A DNA stretch of 39,936 bases, from NCBI GenBank assembly GCA_030248135.1, contig JASANC010004765.1, positions 1 to 39,936 on the forward strand, written 5' to 3'. The notes beneath the pieces are model-generated. The model was not told where the DNA came from. It saw only the letters and a list, made by a program, of their open reading frames with translations, and did no database searches. Shown here piece after piece: positions 1 to 12,600 of the stretch (positions are counted from its first letter, which is position 1; each line of letters starts with the position of its first letter). Source of the DNA: Theristus sp. LFF4_11. Taxonomy: Eukaryota > Nematoda > Chromadorea > Monhysterida > Xyalidae. The position numbers and the translations under genes are program-made.

Positions 1-915
1 GAATTTCGCACATGCTGTGATTTCACACTAAGCTGAAGAGGACAAGTGAAAAACGCTTTGAAGGTTTTTAGGTTTTTCATTAAAACAAACGCGGCGCAAA
101 AATATAACTCTTATGTACTTGTATCCGTGTGCCACATCAGAAACTTGAAAATAGTTGTGAAGCAAAAAAGTTTCTCACTGCTTACACAAAGCCATATTCC
201 TCCTTTTATATGCGTCCTCCGCATTTTTAGATAATTGTTGTAATAATGAACAATGTCATTCATTATTGCGTCGCGCTCAATATGTTTGGTTGTGCGTGAA
301 GTGAACTGTTGTTCGCGCGTGCTCTGTGATCGCACAAAAAAAAACAAAAGTAAAATGCAATGTGAATGCAGCCAAAGATAAGAAAATGAAATCTGAAAGT
401 CTGACGAAAAACTATGCAGATCTCTGCAGAGGTGGAAAACATCTGATAATACTTTTTGTGTTAAGCTTTAGCCACGATGCTATAATGCATGAACCAATGG
501 TTTATTTTTAGCAGAGCTTTACTGTTTTGCCTGGTATTGATAAATTTAGCATTGACTTGACTGTCACCATGAAATCAAATTACCAGTACAATTTACCACG
601 TTCACGCTGATGTGTGAATGAGTGTGAGCTAATTGAAACGCCATAAACACGTTTCAGTTTTTTTTGTTTTTGTGCAGCATTGGTCAGTCTGGCAACTAAA
701 CTTTGAAACGTGTGTTGATAAGTCAGTTGTAAAATACGACCCACTTTTGATTAAAAAAAATAATAAACTGTCCTTTTGACATCACATTGATCATGTCATT
801 TCACTGAATACGATGAATGCACGAAAACTAATAACGAATGACAGTAAAATTCAAGATTGTGCCAAACAAGATGGACGCAAAACAATCAAATATGAACTGA
901 GTTTTTTCGTTTCAG
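1..915. other. Gene-free AT-rich stretch, probably glutaredoxin intron
   Basis: I see no coding exon here. It precedes the acceptor (ending TTTCAG at 915) of the first visible glutaredoxin exon, so at least its right part should be intron. I looked for an exon encoding the CPYC/CxxC active site that must precede position 916 and did not find one, so that exon probably lies upstream of the window. Confidence 0.5.
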
Positions 916-1387
916 AATTTGTTCGCGCAACTGAATCTGCCCGGTGACGTGTACGAAGTCGTGGAAATTGACAAGCGTGACGACGAGGAAGCACTGCAGG
1001 CGTATTTTCAGGCATTCACCGGCGCTCGCACGGTTTGTGGGGATGTGTTTTGTTTGTTGCTGGGTTGGCTTGTTTGTAATTAGGCAATCAGGAAGCCAAA
1101 GTAGTCACGTCAGGACACGACACAGTCCAGAGAGATCATTGTAAAGCCGAAGGTTTTTCGTTTTCGGCTTGTATTGTGATCGTTGCTCGGCCCAGCGACA
1201 AATCGGGTAAATTTTGCTTGATGTCACAGTAGTTACACAGAAGAAGAAACAAAGCGAACTGCGCAGTGCCACGTAGGTGCCGCGTGTGTTTATCAATGGC
1301 GAGTGTATTGGTGGCAATGACCAAACGGTTGCCTTGCATCGCTCCGGAAAACTGCTGTCTCGACTCAAAGACGTCGGTGCCCTGTAA
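916..1387 (+). CDS. Glutaredoxin, C-terminal two exons (5' part outside window)
   Basis: Two exons, 916-1032 and 1277-1387 (stop TAA at 1385-1387), joined in phase 0 across a 244-nt intron. The first encodes a segment starting NLFAQLNLPGDVYEVVEIDK and ending FTGART. The second starts VPRVFINGECIGGNDQ and ends RLKDVGAL. This matches the second half of the thioredoxin-fold glutaredoxin domain: the TVP cis-proline turn, the F-I-N-G-x-x-I-G-G strand-turn and the GGND glutathione-binding stretch. Glutaredoxins use glutathione to reduce protein disulfides and mixed disulfides. The CxxC or CxxS active site is not visible because its exon is not in the window, so dithiol and monothiol types cannot be told apart, nor can a single-domain protein be told from the C-terminus of a larger one. 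Confidence 0.88.
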
Positions 1388-2588
1388 ATTGTGCCGCTGC
1401 AACTGAGTGCTACGCAATGCGTCACGTCTCAGTGGGTTTCATTCATGCAACCGTTATTAGCCATTGGCTTATTATGTTCGTTGGTTCGTGACTTCTCCGC
1501 TTGGTTGTACATTATGTATTTTACTTATTGTACTTGTGCTCGCATTTGTTGACGCGGCTGATGTTGAGCAAGAACTAGCTGATTTGTGCAATATTATTGT
1601 GTCTTGCGGTTTTCGTGTGCTGGAAATTGTGGTGGCATCGTTATTTACAGTCGGTCTGGTCTGTGTGCCTGAGCTAAAAGCTAGTCAGCATATTTGTTTT
1701 TTTTACGTTTTTCAATTGTTTTGAAACTATGTGTGTGTGTGTGTGTTGCGATTTCTGAATCTACATCTACCTGCGAGCAAACGTTTATTTGCACACCACC
1801 GAATGTTATCCATTCCACGTACCAGATGCAAAAAAACTTTTATAAGAGACAACTTTGTGCGGGGCAGTGTTCAGTTATCTAGTCACATGTACCCCTACCC
1901 TGACACTACCAGTACCAGTTACCTTTTTTTATATTTTTACTATTTACTTTGTGTGTGTGACAATATCAACGGCAATGATAAAACAGTAAATTGAGTTGGC
2001 ATGCAACAGTTAAGGCAATACATAACCAATTCCAACGAACTGACAAAATTATGCTTGTTTGTGGCTTTTTCTTTTCCACGACAAGTTTTTTTCAAAGTTG
2101 AAATAAACAAACCAAATTGACAGTGACAGTCAAAAAAAGTGCTGTCAACTGCTAGAAAGTTGGTTTCTGCGAGTCAACTGTCAACTGCGAGCAGTCTGGT
2201 TTCAACCCCCCACTGATTTTCAGGCGCAGTGTGAGGCTCGGTCGTTCACAAGTTTTTATTGACGAAGCATAGTGCCAAACAAAAGTTTCGCTGCGTAAGT
2301 TTCTTTATCGTGTTTTCTGGTTGTCGCAATGCACTGGCTATCTTGTAGTAATAGCTGATTGATTGATGCACCCGTTAGTAACGCATGCATTTTGTTCTGG
2401 CATTGACTCTGTCATTCCCAGCTATGCGTCGCGGTGCATCAATCATTCGTCTCTGCTGCAAATAAGTCTGACTCTGGGCCTAGTCTAGCCATATGTGATA
2501 CCAAGAGTCTTACTTGATCTGACATGATAACTGTCGCATGATTTTATGCAGGTTTGAACACGGCTCCGTTTAAGACGACCCAACAAGC
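1388..2588. other. Intergenic spacer
   Basis: No exon is supported between the glutaredoxin stop and the kinase start. The stretch holds a short TG dinucleotide run (about 1730-1747), a possible AATAAA at 2102-2107, an imperfect hairpin at 2360-2445, and a TTTTATGCAG acceptor-like site at about 2551 that may be a 5'UTR intron end or a trans-splice site for the next gene. Confidence 0.5.
2360..2445. repeat. Imperfect inverted repeat (hairpin), 13-bp outer arms
   Basis: TGATTGATGCACC at 2360-2372 is exactly the reverse complement of 2433-2445. An inner pair, ACGCAT at 2381-2386 and ATGCGT at 2424-2429, extends the fold. It lies about 140 bp upstream of the kinase start. It may be a tiny MITE or a structured element; function is unknown. 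Confidence 0.6.
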
Positions 2589-4207
2589 ATGACTGCTAAT
2601 GAACAAATCTGTCGCACGTCGGTGACGATTGGGGACGTGAGAAATGAGTTGAAAAGACACTGTGGCTTACAAAACACCGCTGTCGACGTGGTCAACTGGT
2701 CGGCAGAGGAAATTGGCTCCGGTAAAGGGTTCTTCTCAGTGCTGGCTCGAGTGAAACTGCAATGGAGCAAACGTGAAGACAGTGCCAACTGTGAGCTGCC
2801 GTCTACTGTGGTTGTGAAGATTCCAACAGCGACTAAAATGCATCAGCTGCTCAGTGGCACTGAACAAATGCGCCAAATGGGCGAAATGATGAAGGCTGAA
2901 ATGCACACGGTTAGCCGCAATGTGCCGTCGTATTTTGCTAGACGTTTTCAATCTGTGGTGCTTAAGGCGTATTCATGAAACAGTATTTAGTGGCGCGTAG
3001 CTGCGTTCAAACATAGCTACGCGGTCACAAAGTAGTGCTTGACGAATGCCCGTTCACTGCTGCGACGCAGATTCACAACTGTGAAGTGACTGCCTATGAG
3101 TGGTTTGCACGAATCAACATTCGTCAGTATGAATGTGCACCGATTGCCGCCGTTTACGGACTGAAACGACTGCCTGATGCGACGAGCCTTGCAGCGGGCG
3201 AGCCGGCATTCATAATAATGCAAGACTTCTCTGGTGTCGCCGGTATCGTGGACAATTTGAAACTGGAGCATCTGAGCCGTTCGCAAGCGCAGCAGGTATT
3301 GAGAAGTGAGCAGCTGCGCACGAAGCTGCCACACTTTGAAGCTGCCTAAGTGCATGAATGATGCGCATTGCTGATGTTTCAGGTGACGAAGGCATTGGCC
3401 ACGATTCACGCGTCCTCCGTGGTGCACAACGCCCGCGAACGCCTCCGTTTGACCGAGCGAGACGCGTGGCTGTTTGAGGAGCTGCTGAATGACGTTCAAG
3501 CGTCGCACACTGATTTCATGCGAATCATTGCTGAGCAGCGGTGGCGAAATGTGATGCAGACGGGTGTGGTGGAACGCGCCGCCGAGATTCGCATGAGCAC
3601 CGCGTTCGCACTGGAGGAATTCACGTCGCATCGCGCGTGCAACCTGCCTGATGTGCTCTGCCACGGTGACGTATGGACAAACAACATGCTGTTTGCGTTG
3701 GACAGCGCCCGCAAGGCGACCGGACACTTGGTGGCGCTGATTGACTGGCAGGTTTGCGCGTTTACGCTTTGTAAAACACATTCAACAGCGTCATGCTATG
3801 CGTGCGTGGTTATTTTCAAGGCGTCCTTCAAAGTGAATGGAATGGTTGATCTGGCAATGGCGTTGTCATGGCCGTTGCACTCGGCCGATCGGAGCACGCA
3901 GTTTCGAGAAGCAATGCTCGACGTTTATTATGGCGCATTTGCTGATGTGTTATCGTCATCGAATCTCGAATACACCGACCAGATGCCATTCGAGCGTCAA
4001 CAATTGTCGCGTGCATTCTGGAGAACATACACATTCTGTCAACGTCTGTATGTTCCGCTGTTCACAACCATGTTGGTGCAGAACATTGCTGACAACCAGA
4101 TTCCTGGCCTCAACGCACAGCAACATGGCGAACAGATGATGCTCGAAGTACGCCTCATGCTTGAGGAGACGTTGGCGTTGATGGATGACGTGCATAAGAC
4201 CGTGTAG
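2589..4207 (+). CDS. DUF1679/CHK-like (choline kinase-like) protein, complete
   Basis: Exons 2589-2909, 3071-3295, 3383-3751 and 3821-4207 (stop TAG), all joined in phase 0, give 433 aa, a usual length for the nematode DUF1679 family. Family marks in order are IGSGKG (residues 42-47, the glycine-rich nucleotide loop equivalent), VVKIPT near 75, the HNCEV-x-x-Y motif (109-116), the catalytic-loop CHGDVWTNN (His276, Asp278) and LIDWQ (Asp303, metal-binding Asp equivalent), then DLA. These are the hallmarks of aminoglycoside phosphotransferase/choline-kinase-like folds. The phosphorylated substrate is not known for most DUF1679 proteins; insect relatives (EcKinase) phosphorylate ecdysteroids. 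The last intron (3752-3820, 69 nt) is a multiple of three and has no stop, so its retention would insert 23 residues after DWQ. Removing it gives the family-like spacing between DWQ and DLA. The start is the first ATG of the open frame. Confidence 0.9.
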
Positions 4208-4218
4208 CTGAATGTTCG

Positions 4219-4224
4219 AATAAA
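4219..4224 (+). terminator. Polyadenylation signal AATAAA of the kinase gene
   Basis: A canonical AATAAA begins 12 nt after the TAG stop of the DUF1679 gene, so the 3'UTR is probably very short. Confidence 0.75.
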
Positions 4225-7200
4225 CTCGGTGGCTCAAAGCGCTTTTAGAAAATCACATGGAACAATGCTTGCTTTTACGACATTATTGTGAACGTACATT
4301 GGTATTTGCTCATGATACGAAGTTCGCTTACTGGCCCAGAAGACACGAAATCAACGTGCAGTGCTTCATTCGACCGCATCTTGACTGCTAACCTGTCACT
4401 ATGATGCGCGCATGTGATTGATACATGCGCATGCCACGAAGAAACCGGAACGATTGTTGTTGTTGTTCTGTTCTTGTACCTTGTGCAGTGTCTGTGTGCC
4501 GGACGCGGGCACGAATTCGATATAAATTCGCACAGTTCTTGTGCCAGATTGAGTACCAAGACTGAATGAAAAAAAAGCAACATTGTGCAAGATGCGGATC
4601 TGTGCCACATGTACTGCAGCAGTACGGGATCAATGAAGTCGGTCGCAGATGGGAACACGCGGCCCACAGCTGGCTTCACTCTTCCGTACTGCATTATCGC
4701 TGCTTGACAGACACACACGCGTGCATCCACTTGTCTTTTCTTATTCGTCGGATCAAGTTACACCTTTGCGTTGCTTGTCTTGTGCTTGACGATTGTTGAA
4801 CGACAACAGCGTTGCTTCCTGGTTATGTGTGCTTGTCTCTGTTTTTCAATCAGTTTTGTGCTTAGCACACGCACACACTTTGTGCACACACATAACACTG
4901 GTGTGCGTCACAATTATTTTAATAGCACAAGTATCACATACGTACATACTTGTGTGCCATTAAGCCTAGCTTCAACTGATCTGCTTTTTACTTTCAATGC
5001 CACGTTTAAAACAATTTTGCATGGTTTGCGTTGTCGTACCAATGGACAAGCAAGATATATTGTGGCTGCTGTTTTGCTTCTCCGACTTTTTACTTCAGTG
5101 ATCGAGCTTATTCGAAATAATTGCTATTGCAACACATCACTGAACGAGCCCACTACAAACCAATAATTGCGTAGCATTCCAACTGAAGCACTTGTGAACC
5201 ACTAAAATACATTGAATTTTGCTGTTTCCGCAAGTTTGAAAAAAAATCGCTAAAGCATTGGAGCTGAGAATATAAATTGTCCGATTTGCCTAAATTTTAT
5301 GAAACGCGTGCCTGTTTTTTATGGAGCACCGCGCGGTTTCCACAAAGTGTGCCGTGTTTTGATGGCCTCCTGTTGTGACGCCGCCAGACCTCGGCAACTT
5401 GAATAATAATAAGCTTTTCATGCGTGTGCACACCAGTGCATACACGTTGGCCGCTGCAGCCAGTACCAACCGTCTGACTGTGACTTTGCATTACCAGAGA
5501 GACGCACGTTTTTTTGGCTGCGGCGCCTTAAAAAGGCTTGTCCGCTCCGCCTGTCACGTTTCAAGAGTGCTACTCGCGGTAAGAAAATAGCGAAAATGCC
5601 TAATCTCTGCACGCAACACGGAGTACGGTTTCAGGATCTTATTACGATGTACCTATCATCAGGGAAGATATTTCTACAACCATTGTGTTGGTTGTTTTTT
5701 CACTTCCAAAAACTTTCATGACGGTCGCAACAGTTTCAAGAATATTGTACCGAGACCAACATACACATGTAGGGTGAACGCCGTACTTTGGGTGCCTCGT
5801 GACTGGCATTCGACTGAAGTAATTCGATTAGCCGAAATTAATTCAAGAACAAAATTGTCCAGCACTAGGATATATTTGAGAGTGTTTTAGCAAACTTCAA
5901 TTCGGTTTTGAAATCCTGCACCGCAAACTGAACTGTAATTTCTTCCCATCAGAAAGCTCGAATCCAATTATTTCACTCAACAATCAAAGTGCTCAGCCGA
6001 GTTTTGCCCAATATCTGTTTTAGCTCACGTATGTAGGCACAAATGTACCAGTGTTCAGAAGGACTCATACATGAAGCCATGGAATGCTAGAATCTAAACC
6101 CTCAGTCGGCCACTTGACTCGATGACCATTGTGAAAATCGAATTTTGCGAGCAGTTCTCATGTGCTCCATGTTTGTACCCCAGTCGGTGACGGATATTAC
6201 TGCTTTCCAAGTGTTACCGGCTTGACGCAAAGCGTGCACGGCGCCATGTTGAGATCGACGAATATTGTGCTTATTTTTACTGAGTTATGAAAACTCCATT
6301 GAGCTGCACAAGCAGCTTGCATGCGTTTTGTACATATTTCGTATATGACGAACAAAGTATTGCTGCCAGTTTATGTCACGTTTGCGATCTAGGTAAGATA
6401 GCGCCACATTGCGTAAATGTGTGCCGCTGAAATTTCCAATTTCGTTTAGAATTTCCCACATGAACGATGCTAATAGACATTTTCAGTACAGAAAGTTTGC
6501 GCCTTCCATTCATATGCGTCACCATTTGCATTCACATTCACACGTGTGCTGGTAACATGCTTTGCAGGTTTCTTGGCTGCTTCGAATTTTATTCTCAGTT
6601 GCTGTGGGAACTTTGCCTACGGAGCAGAATTTGAAAATACAAATAGCTAAACTGGTGCAGTAAATTTACGAATAATTAGTTCTAAAATTGCTTCTTTATA
6701 TCTGGGTCCCCCGTGCTAAAAAAAATAGGACTTCTGTCTGCCTTTCTGAAGGTGAAAAGCTCGAATCCCGCTGTGGACAAGACACATGGAGAAACTTAAG
6801 TGATCAATAACATCTAATGATCTGCTCCCTCTCGGGCCGAGGGTAAATTGGGTTCGGTGCAGCATTGCCCGTTTCCGCCGGGGTTTGGTACCTTGTGGTT
6901 TTCGGAACCGGTGCACGAACAATTAAAAAATTGAATTAAAAATTTACACGGCTTGTGATACCCAACCCAATGGCAAAAAAGAGTCCACAGTGACATGTAT
7001 ATGCAGGCACAAGCCCACTTTGGTGTTTCACATGAAAAACAATCAATTTTAACGATTCGTTGTAGATTTATTGTTGATTTCAAAAGGCGCTGTGTGTTTG
7101 ACGGTATTGGGAAACAGGGGAACTGATCAGCAGTGAGAGAGACGCGTTGAAAGTATCAGTGCATTATGCTTGTGACTGAGTGTTATTTACGGCGATGGCA

Positions 7201-9573
7201 TCAGCCATTTTGTATGCTTCACAGAGCTGCAGGCCAGACAAAACGAGTGCCACGCTGGATGCACCCGAAAAAGGTTGGTCTGCAAAAATCCGTCCGCTGC
7301 TTGTCGCTCTTGTTCTTAATGCAGCAGACTTTATTTTCTAAACTGTGGAAGCGCTTTTGCACACAAAAAACAACAGCGAGGTGTGTCACAGTCGCGTTGG
7401 ACCGATGGCGCGTTCTGTGTTTTGCACAAATTGGTTTTTGTGCTGTCACCGCAGGATGGTGTTGCAGCGACCGCTCATTCACTGTGGCCTTCACGCCCGA
7501 AACTGCCCAAAAGTCGTCTCGCAAAGAATGCAGGAATACATATTTCGAGCGTTGTGCATGGTTTCTTCCGCGCCAGCGCTCGCTTACACGCAGGCAGACA
7601 GGCCTGCGGTTATTTTGGCGCTTTGAACGAGAGCGGACAGAATATTTTGTCATAATAATGATGTGCATGTGCTATATAGTAGCATGCGCACACGCATATA
7701 TTGGTCTGATTCGATTACAGCGCCATTGTCTGTGTGTTCGTGTTCGTTGTGCGGCGTCTGCTCTGTCGCTGCACGCTCACATTCTGCTAAACGTGCGCGT
7801 TTGTATTTACGCTACGTGCACTGCGTTCAATGTTACCGGTGTTCTGTGGTTTTTTTGCATCCGTCATATCGAACAAACTCTGTTCATCTTCACCAGGCAG
7901 TTCAGAACTCGGGCTCGAAAGGTCAGGCTTTAACACCGTTTTCCGTGGTACCTTTTCTCCAGTCAAGGCGCGATCTATATTGTGAGATTTCAATCAGAAT
8001 TGAGAAACTTTTTCGTTTCTCACATCCCGCGATCGTTATTTGTCAGATTATAATCTATTTATGGGCCGCCTATTTTTCTTCACCCGCTAAAAGTTCCGAG
8101 ACGCCATTCGTGCGTTTTGTGCTGCTCAAATCGCGTTGGTCATCCACGTTCGCGTGTTTCGAACGTTTTCGAGAGGCCAGCGCTCACACATTGTATTTTG
8201 CACAGGCGCCACAAAATGGGCTCCTTGGGTATCACACAGCACCGGCGGCTGCACTCGTGTGCGCGTGTGCGGCAAGCTAATCACGATTCTTCCGCTCTTC
8301 TCTCGGTGGAACTGCATCGTGGCGTTTTTCTGACGCATCCGTGTCCGTCAAAAATTTTATAAATCACCACAACCTAGCGATCTTCGATAAGTATTGCGAT
8401 GTTTCCGGCCTGCCGCCGTGTCTGTGGTGTGGTGGCAAGCCAGATTTTGTGTTCTCTCTTTTGCATATCTCCGGGTTTTTTTGAAAAGTTATGATGAGAT
8501 ACTTGCGACAATTTTTGACGCCGCTGATGCACGCGCAGCTTGTGGCGTGGCCGTGCACTTGAAACATGTTGCTTGTATTTGTTTGTATACATTGACAGGG
8601 AAATGCGATCATCTTGCTGTTGTCTTTCTCTGCGTTGCTGCAGATGCCTGTACTCTGTAACAGTATTTCCGCGTCCCGCTTATTGTCGTGCAAACGTACA
8701 CCGTGTTCACCGTGGCGTTACGACGACAATGCGATGTTGTACATTTGTGTTTTGTATCCGATTGCCAAGCGGTTTTTGGAAAAAATCACTGTCACATTTG
8801 AATGAAGTCAATATATTAATTGCGGTTTTTGCGATCAAGCCGAGTGCAAAGCAGACAAAAGCAAACGACTGTGTTCTGTGCGGCTTTCACAGTGCCAGAG
8901 CAGCAGTGAAACGTGCGTTACGTGCAGTGCTTGCAGGTCGCTCCTGACGTCAAGCACGTCAGTTGCGCTCAGTGCCAATTGCATTTTGATCCATTCTCTG
9001 TCTCTTCATGCCGACGTAAACCGTCACATTTCCTAACCGGGTTATAATAATGATTCATGTTGGAAGCAAAGTTTTCATCTATAAACAAAGACTCAGACAA
9101 AGAACTGACTTCGAATTCGGTATTATTGCTTCCTTCAAGAACTATTCCTTCCTGGTTCGTGTTCTGTTATCTCATAATTTTCTTTTCAGTGCATAAATTT
9201 TGTTTCGCCGAAGATGCGGTGGACATTGTGACACAGAAAACAGTAAAATGCACGGATTATTTCAGGCACATTTTGCAGTGCGATGCTGCTTTGTTGCAAG
9301 CGTTCGATTTTTCATGCTGCCGCTTTTGAGCTCAACCGAAAGTTAGATGGATGGCAGCAGATTTCATCGGCATCACAATCAGTGGCAAAGTGCACTGACG
9401 TATGGAGAACATGAGTGACGTGCTCACAATCACAACGCCTGGCTGTATTACTTTGGTGGGCTCCCTAAACATGGCGACTTGATGTCACCTGTGCCAGCTG
9501 CCACCGATTTGCGCCACGGATCAGTCAAGTTCGGCGTCTAAGCGCACACGCACGTCAACTCGTCTTTGTTGCC
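4225..9573. other. 5.3-kb stretch with no supported gene
   Basis: Several open frames of 60-255 codons occur, including 7166-7933 (+) overlapped by 7219-7668 (-). None shows a recognisable motif, convincing splice-site context or the strong G/C third-position bias of the real exons in this window. The part from about 7.1 to 9.0 kb is richer in GC and CpG than the flanks. It may be upstream regulatory sequence or 5'UTR of the K2P gene, or decayed repeat. Confidence 0.4.
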
Positions 9574-9615
9574 ATGGCTTTGGACGCTTGCTTTCAACGC
9601 TTCAAAAGTCTGAAG
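9574..9615 (+). CDS. Possible distal alternative first coding exon of the K2P channel
   Basis: An ATG at 9574 opens 14 codons (MALDACFQRFKSLK) ending in phase 0 at a strong GTAAGT donor (9616). The K2P exon starting at 14578 accepts phase 0 and begins with KRQSVLVHF, so the junction would give a basic, K2P-like cytosolic N-terminus just before M1. It would need a roughly 5-kb intron. The competing first exon is 13948-14022. Without transcripts this is a reasoned guess. Confidence 0.4.
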
Positions 9616-12600
9616 GTAAGTCAATTGAAAATTGTCAAATTTTTTTTTAAATTTAATTGATTTTTTGCAATTGTAAAAATGTCAGTTGGTGAAGCTGGTG
9701 GCGTTGTCGCATCATTTTTTAAATTTGTTGCATTGTACTTAGCAGTAATGGAGGTTGACACAGCCGCAATGAAACATGCAGCCAAGAGTGTCAATACTTG
9801 TAAAAAAGTAATAGTCGCGGCAACCCCGTTTAGCGTTTTATGATATTGATGCGATTGCAACTGGACATTGCTCACAAAACATCGTTATCATCTTCTAGTG
9901 GCAATTTCCTTCTCGTACACAGGATGTCCTGGATGGGATGGGGATGGGCCTTGAGTTAAACATAAAGTGCACACATTCGTGTGACCACTGAGATAAAAAA
10001 AGTTCGTGCAATAGGAACCACTTTTCAAAGAATTCCATTGAAAAGCCTGCGCAGCTGCTGAACAGAACAGAACACTGCTATTTTGTAGTTTGATGGAGGT
10101 TCAGCCTCTGTTTTTTGCACCCTTCATGTCTCGCTGGTTTTTTCAAAGACAACTAAACAATTCGAACACAGTCGGCCTTATTTCAAACAATTTTTCATGC
10201 TGATGCTTATGCGACGTTGGCGTTTTGTCAGTCAAACTGAGTTTCTTTCTGTGGTTTTGATCAAGAAAACTTTTTTTATTCGCACAGTCCCGTGCATCGC
10301 AGCTTTCACTTCTTGCAAACTTCTGTGTTTCTGCGTTCTGCTTTTCTCCATGGCTTCTTATTGTATTTTTTGTAAATGTGAGGTGACGTAAAATTATATT
10401 TGAATTCGTATTTGTTTCGACTGGACCACCTGTTTTTCGATTGCAGTACCTTGTGCATACAAGGTGCACGCGAAGAGTGTGGCTGTCAGCAATGAGCAGC
10501 AGAAGGCCAATGCGCTGCCATGTGAGCAGCACCAGAAAAACTAGAGACGCTTATTGCGCGACGGCGGCTGCTGCCATTTTGTTGCAATTTAGCATTTGTC
10601 TCAAAGTGTTTGCCACAGTGATTTCGCAGTTGCTACGAGTGCGCATTCCGCAGTGTGTTTACGGTCTCATGTGTCACTTTTGCAGATTGTCTAGTAAGCG
10701 ACGTGTACATCTGCATGTCTATAGTGCGTTCCATTTGGATGGCGCTCGTTGCATTGCGTCCCTGCGTGCTCTTTCTGTCTTGCCGCGCGCGCCACGAATC
10801 ACACAAATGCGTCAATTTTAGTGAAAGCGTATTTTTGTGCGCGACAATCAAAAAGGCACCAGTTACACGGTGTGCGCTCGGCGGGCGCCATGCTGGTCTG
10901 ATACGACGGTTTGATGGACAAACTTACAAACGTCGCTAAAAATCACAAAAGTAACTTTTGGAAGTGACGTTTTTGCAATATCGTCACATGGAGCTGTCCG
11001 AAAGATGACAATTGTGTGTGGTGTGTGGGTGACGACGTGACGACAGCGTGCATCGCCACACTCTGTAAGTGATCACATCCGCTATGATACTGATAGTTTG
11101 CTGGCAGAGCGTGTGCAACATCGGCCACAATATTATAACAATACATCGGGCCTCGGGAGACACGAGCGAAACTGCACCACTGCGCTGTTCAATATTTCAG
11201 TTTTTTTGCACAGTAACAACTTGGACAGCAGAACGTTTGTTTTGTGCAATCTTTCATTGATGGCGCCTTTTTCGTGCGCGTGTTTTGCGTGCGTGCGGCA
11301 TTGATCGGCATCGGCCAACACGCACGCGCCCGGTTTATTGCGTTTGCTTATCGTTTCATGTGCACATTATCATTATCAACTCGATTTCGCGCTGTCGAAA
11401 CTCTGCCTGCAGTTTTCCTTGTTGTTCTTTTTCCAGATTTCAGCTTGTGATTTTGTGTTTCAGCCATGCGATATTTGATATACACAGTTGCATGTGCAGC
11501 GCCGTCTCATTGCATGTTGCATGCTGCATCACTGTTCTTTCGGACAAGAAATCAAAATCATATGCGCCTCCGGATGGATTCTTCTTTCTACTCGTAGACC
11601 CGGAAGTTCAGAAACTTTCAAGTTCAGTTTTATACTTTCGATTTTGTATTTCTTGTTTTTAAGAAGCATGTGTAATCCTTACAAATGAGACGCTTATCTT
11701 TCTGTCAAACCTAAAATGAGTATCTGACGGATTTTGCGTTGCATCGGTTTGATTCTCGCGTTGTGCACCGCTGTCCCACTGAGCATTTTTGACAGAGCGT
11801 GAAAACTCCGTTAAATTTAGCCATTTTCTCAAGCCGACTCGAAGTGTGCCGTGCGCGCGGCGTCTTTCAATGCGTGTCATCCATCACAAAACCGTTTAAA
11901 ACTTACTACATTCACATTTCATCCATAGACTGTAATCCGTGTTTCATTTTTTAACCCATACATTTGTGGGAGTCATGAGTGAGAAATTACGATTAGCTAC
12001 AATTTCCATGTCATGGTATTGCTTTTAGGCTAAGTGGGAACTCTTCGTGTGCCTCTTTTCTAAAAACCAAAAGGTTGTTTAAATGCAGGTGCGCACGCAC
12101 AGCGTAGTGTTTAGGCGTGACCATTTAGCATGCCACTTTCAAAATACATGCTGCACTTTATTTTTGTCCATGTAATTTATCGGTAGCACTGCGACGGCGA
12201 GCTATCTCATTTCACTTTCCTTATAACCAGCCCGCATAACGGGGTTCCAAGAAGTTTCCCCGATGACCGAATAGTTCAAGTGACAAATTCGACCACTGAA
12301 TGTTGCGTTTCAGCAAAATATTTGCATGAGGAACTTATTGCAGTGATGATGTGTTTGAACAGCGACACTACACATACAGTATGTAATAAGTAATCAGCAT
12401 AGTATGCCATTCGTTACTCGCGTGATAATATGTACATTGAAAGTAAGTTTTTATTTAATAAATACACATAGTGCTGCGATATATTTCATATCACCATTGT
12501 TTTATAGTGTTCCATAAATTGTACCTCTACGATGTGTACAGGCATTTTTGCGTTCATGCACGCACGGCCGTATGTATTGTAGAAGCTGGTCACAGTTGAC

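Noticed and set aside
1105..1425. Minus-strand frames of about 100 codons over the glutaredoxin exons
   Set aside because: Shadows of the glutaredoxin 3' exon, whose plus-strand protein is clearly recognisable.
6720..6920. Possible tRNA or tRNA-derived SINE (B-box-like GCTCGAATCCC near 6757)
   Set aside because: No matching A box, acceptor stem or cloverleaf could be drawn around it.
7166..7933. 255-codon plus-strand open frame overlapped by a 149-codon minus-strand frame
   Set aside because: No family motif, skewed Cys/Arg composition on both strands, no convincing splice or start context. Long frames on both strands of a moderately GC-rich block occur by chance.
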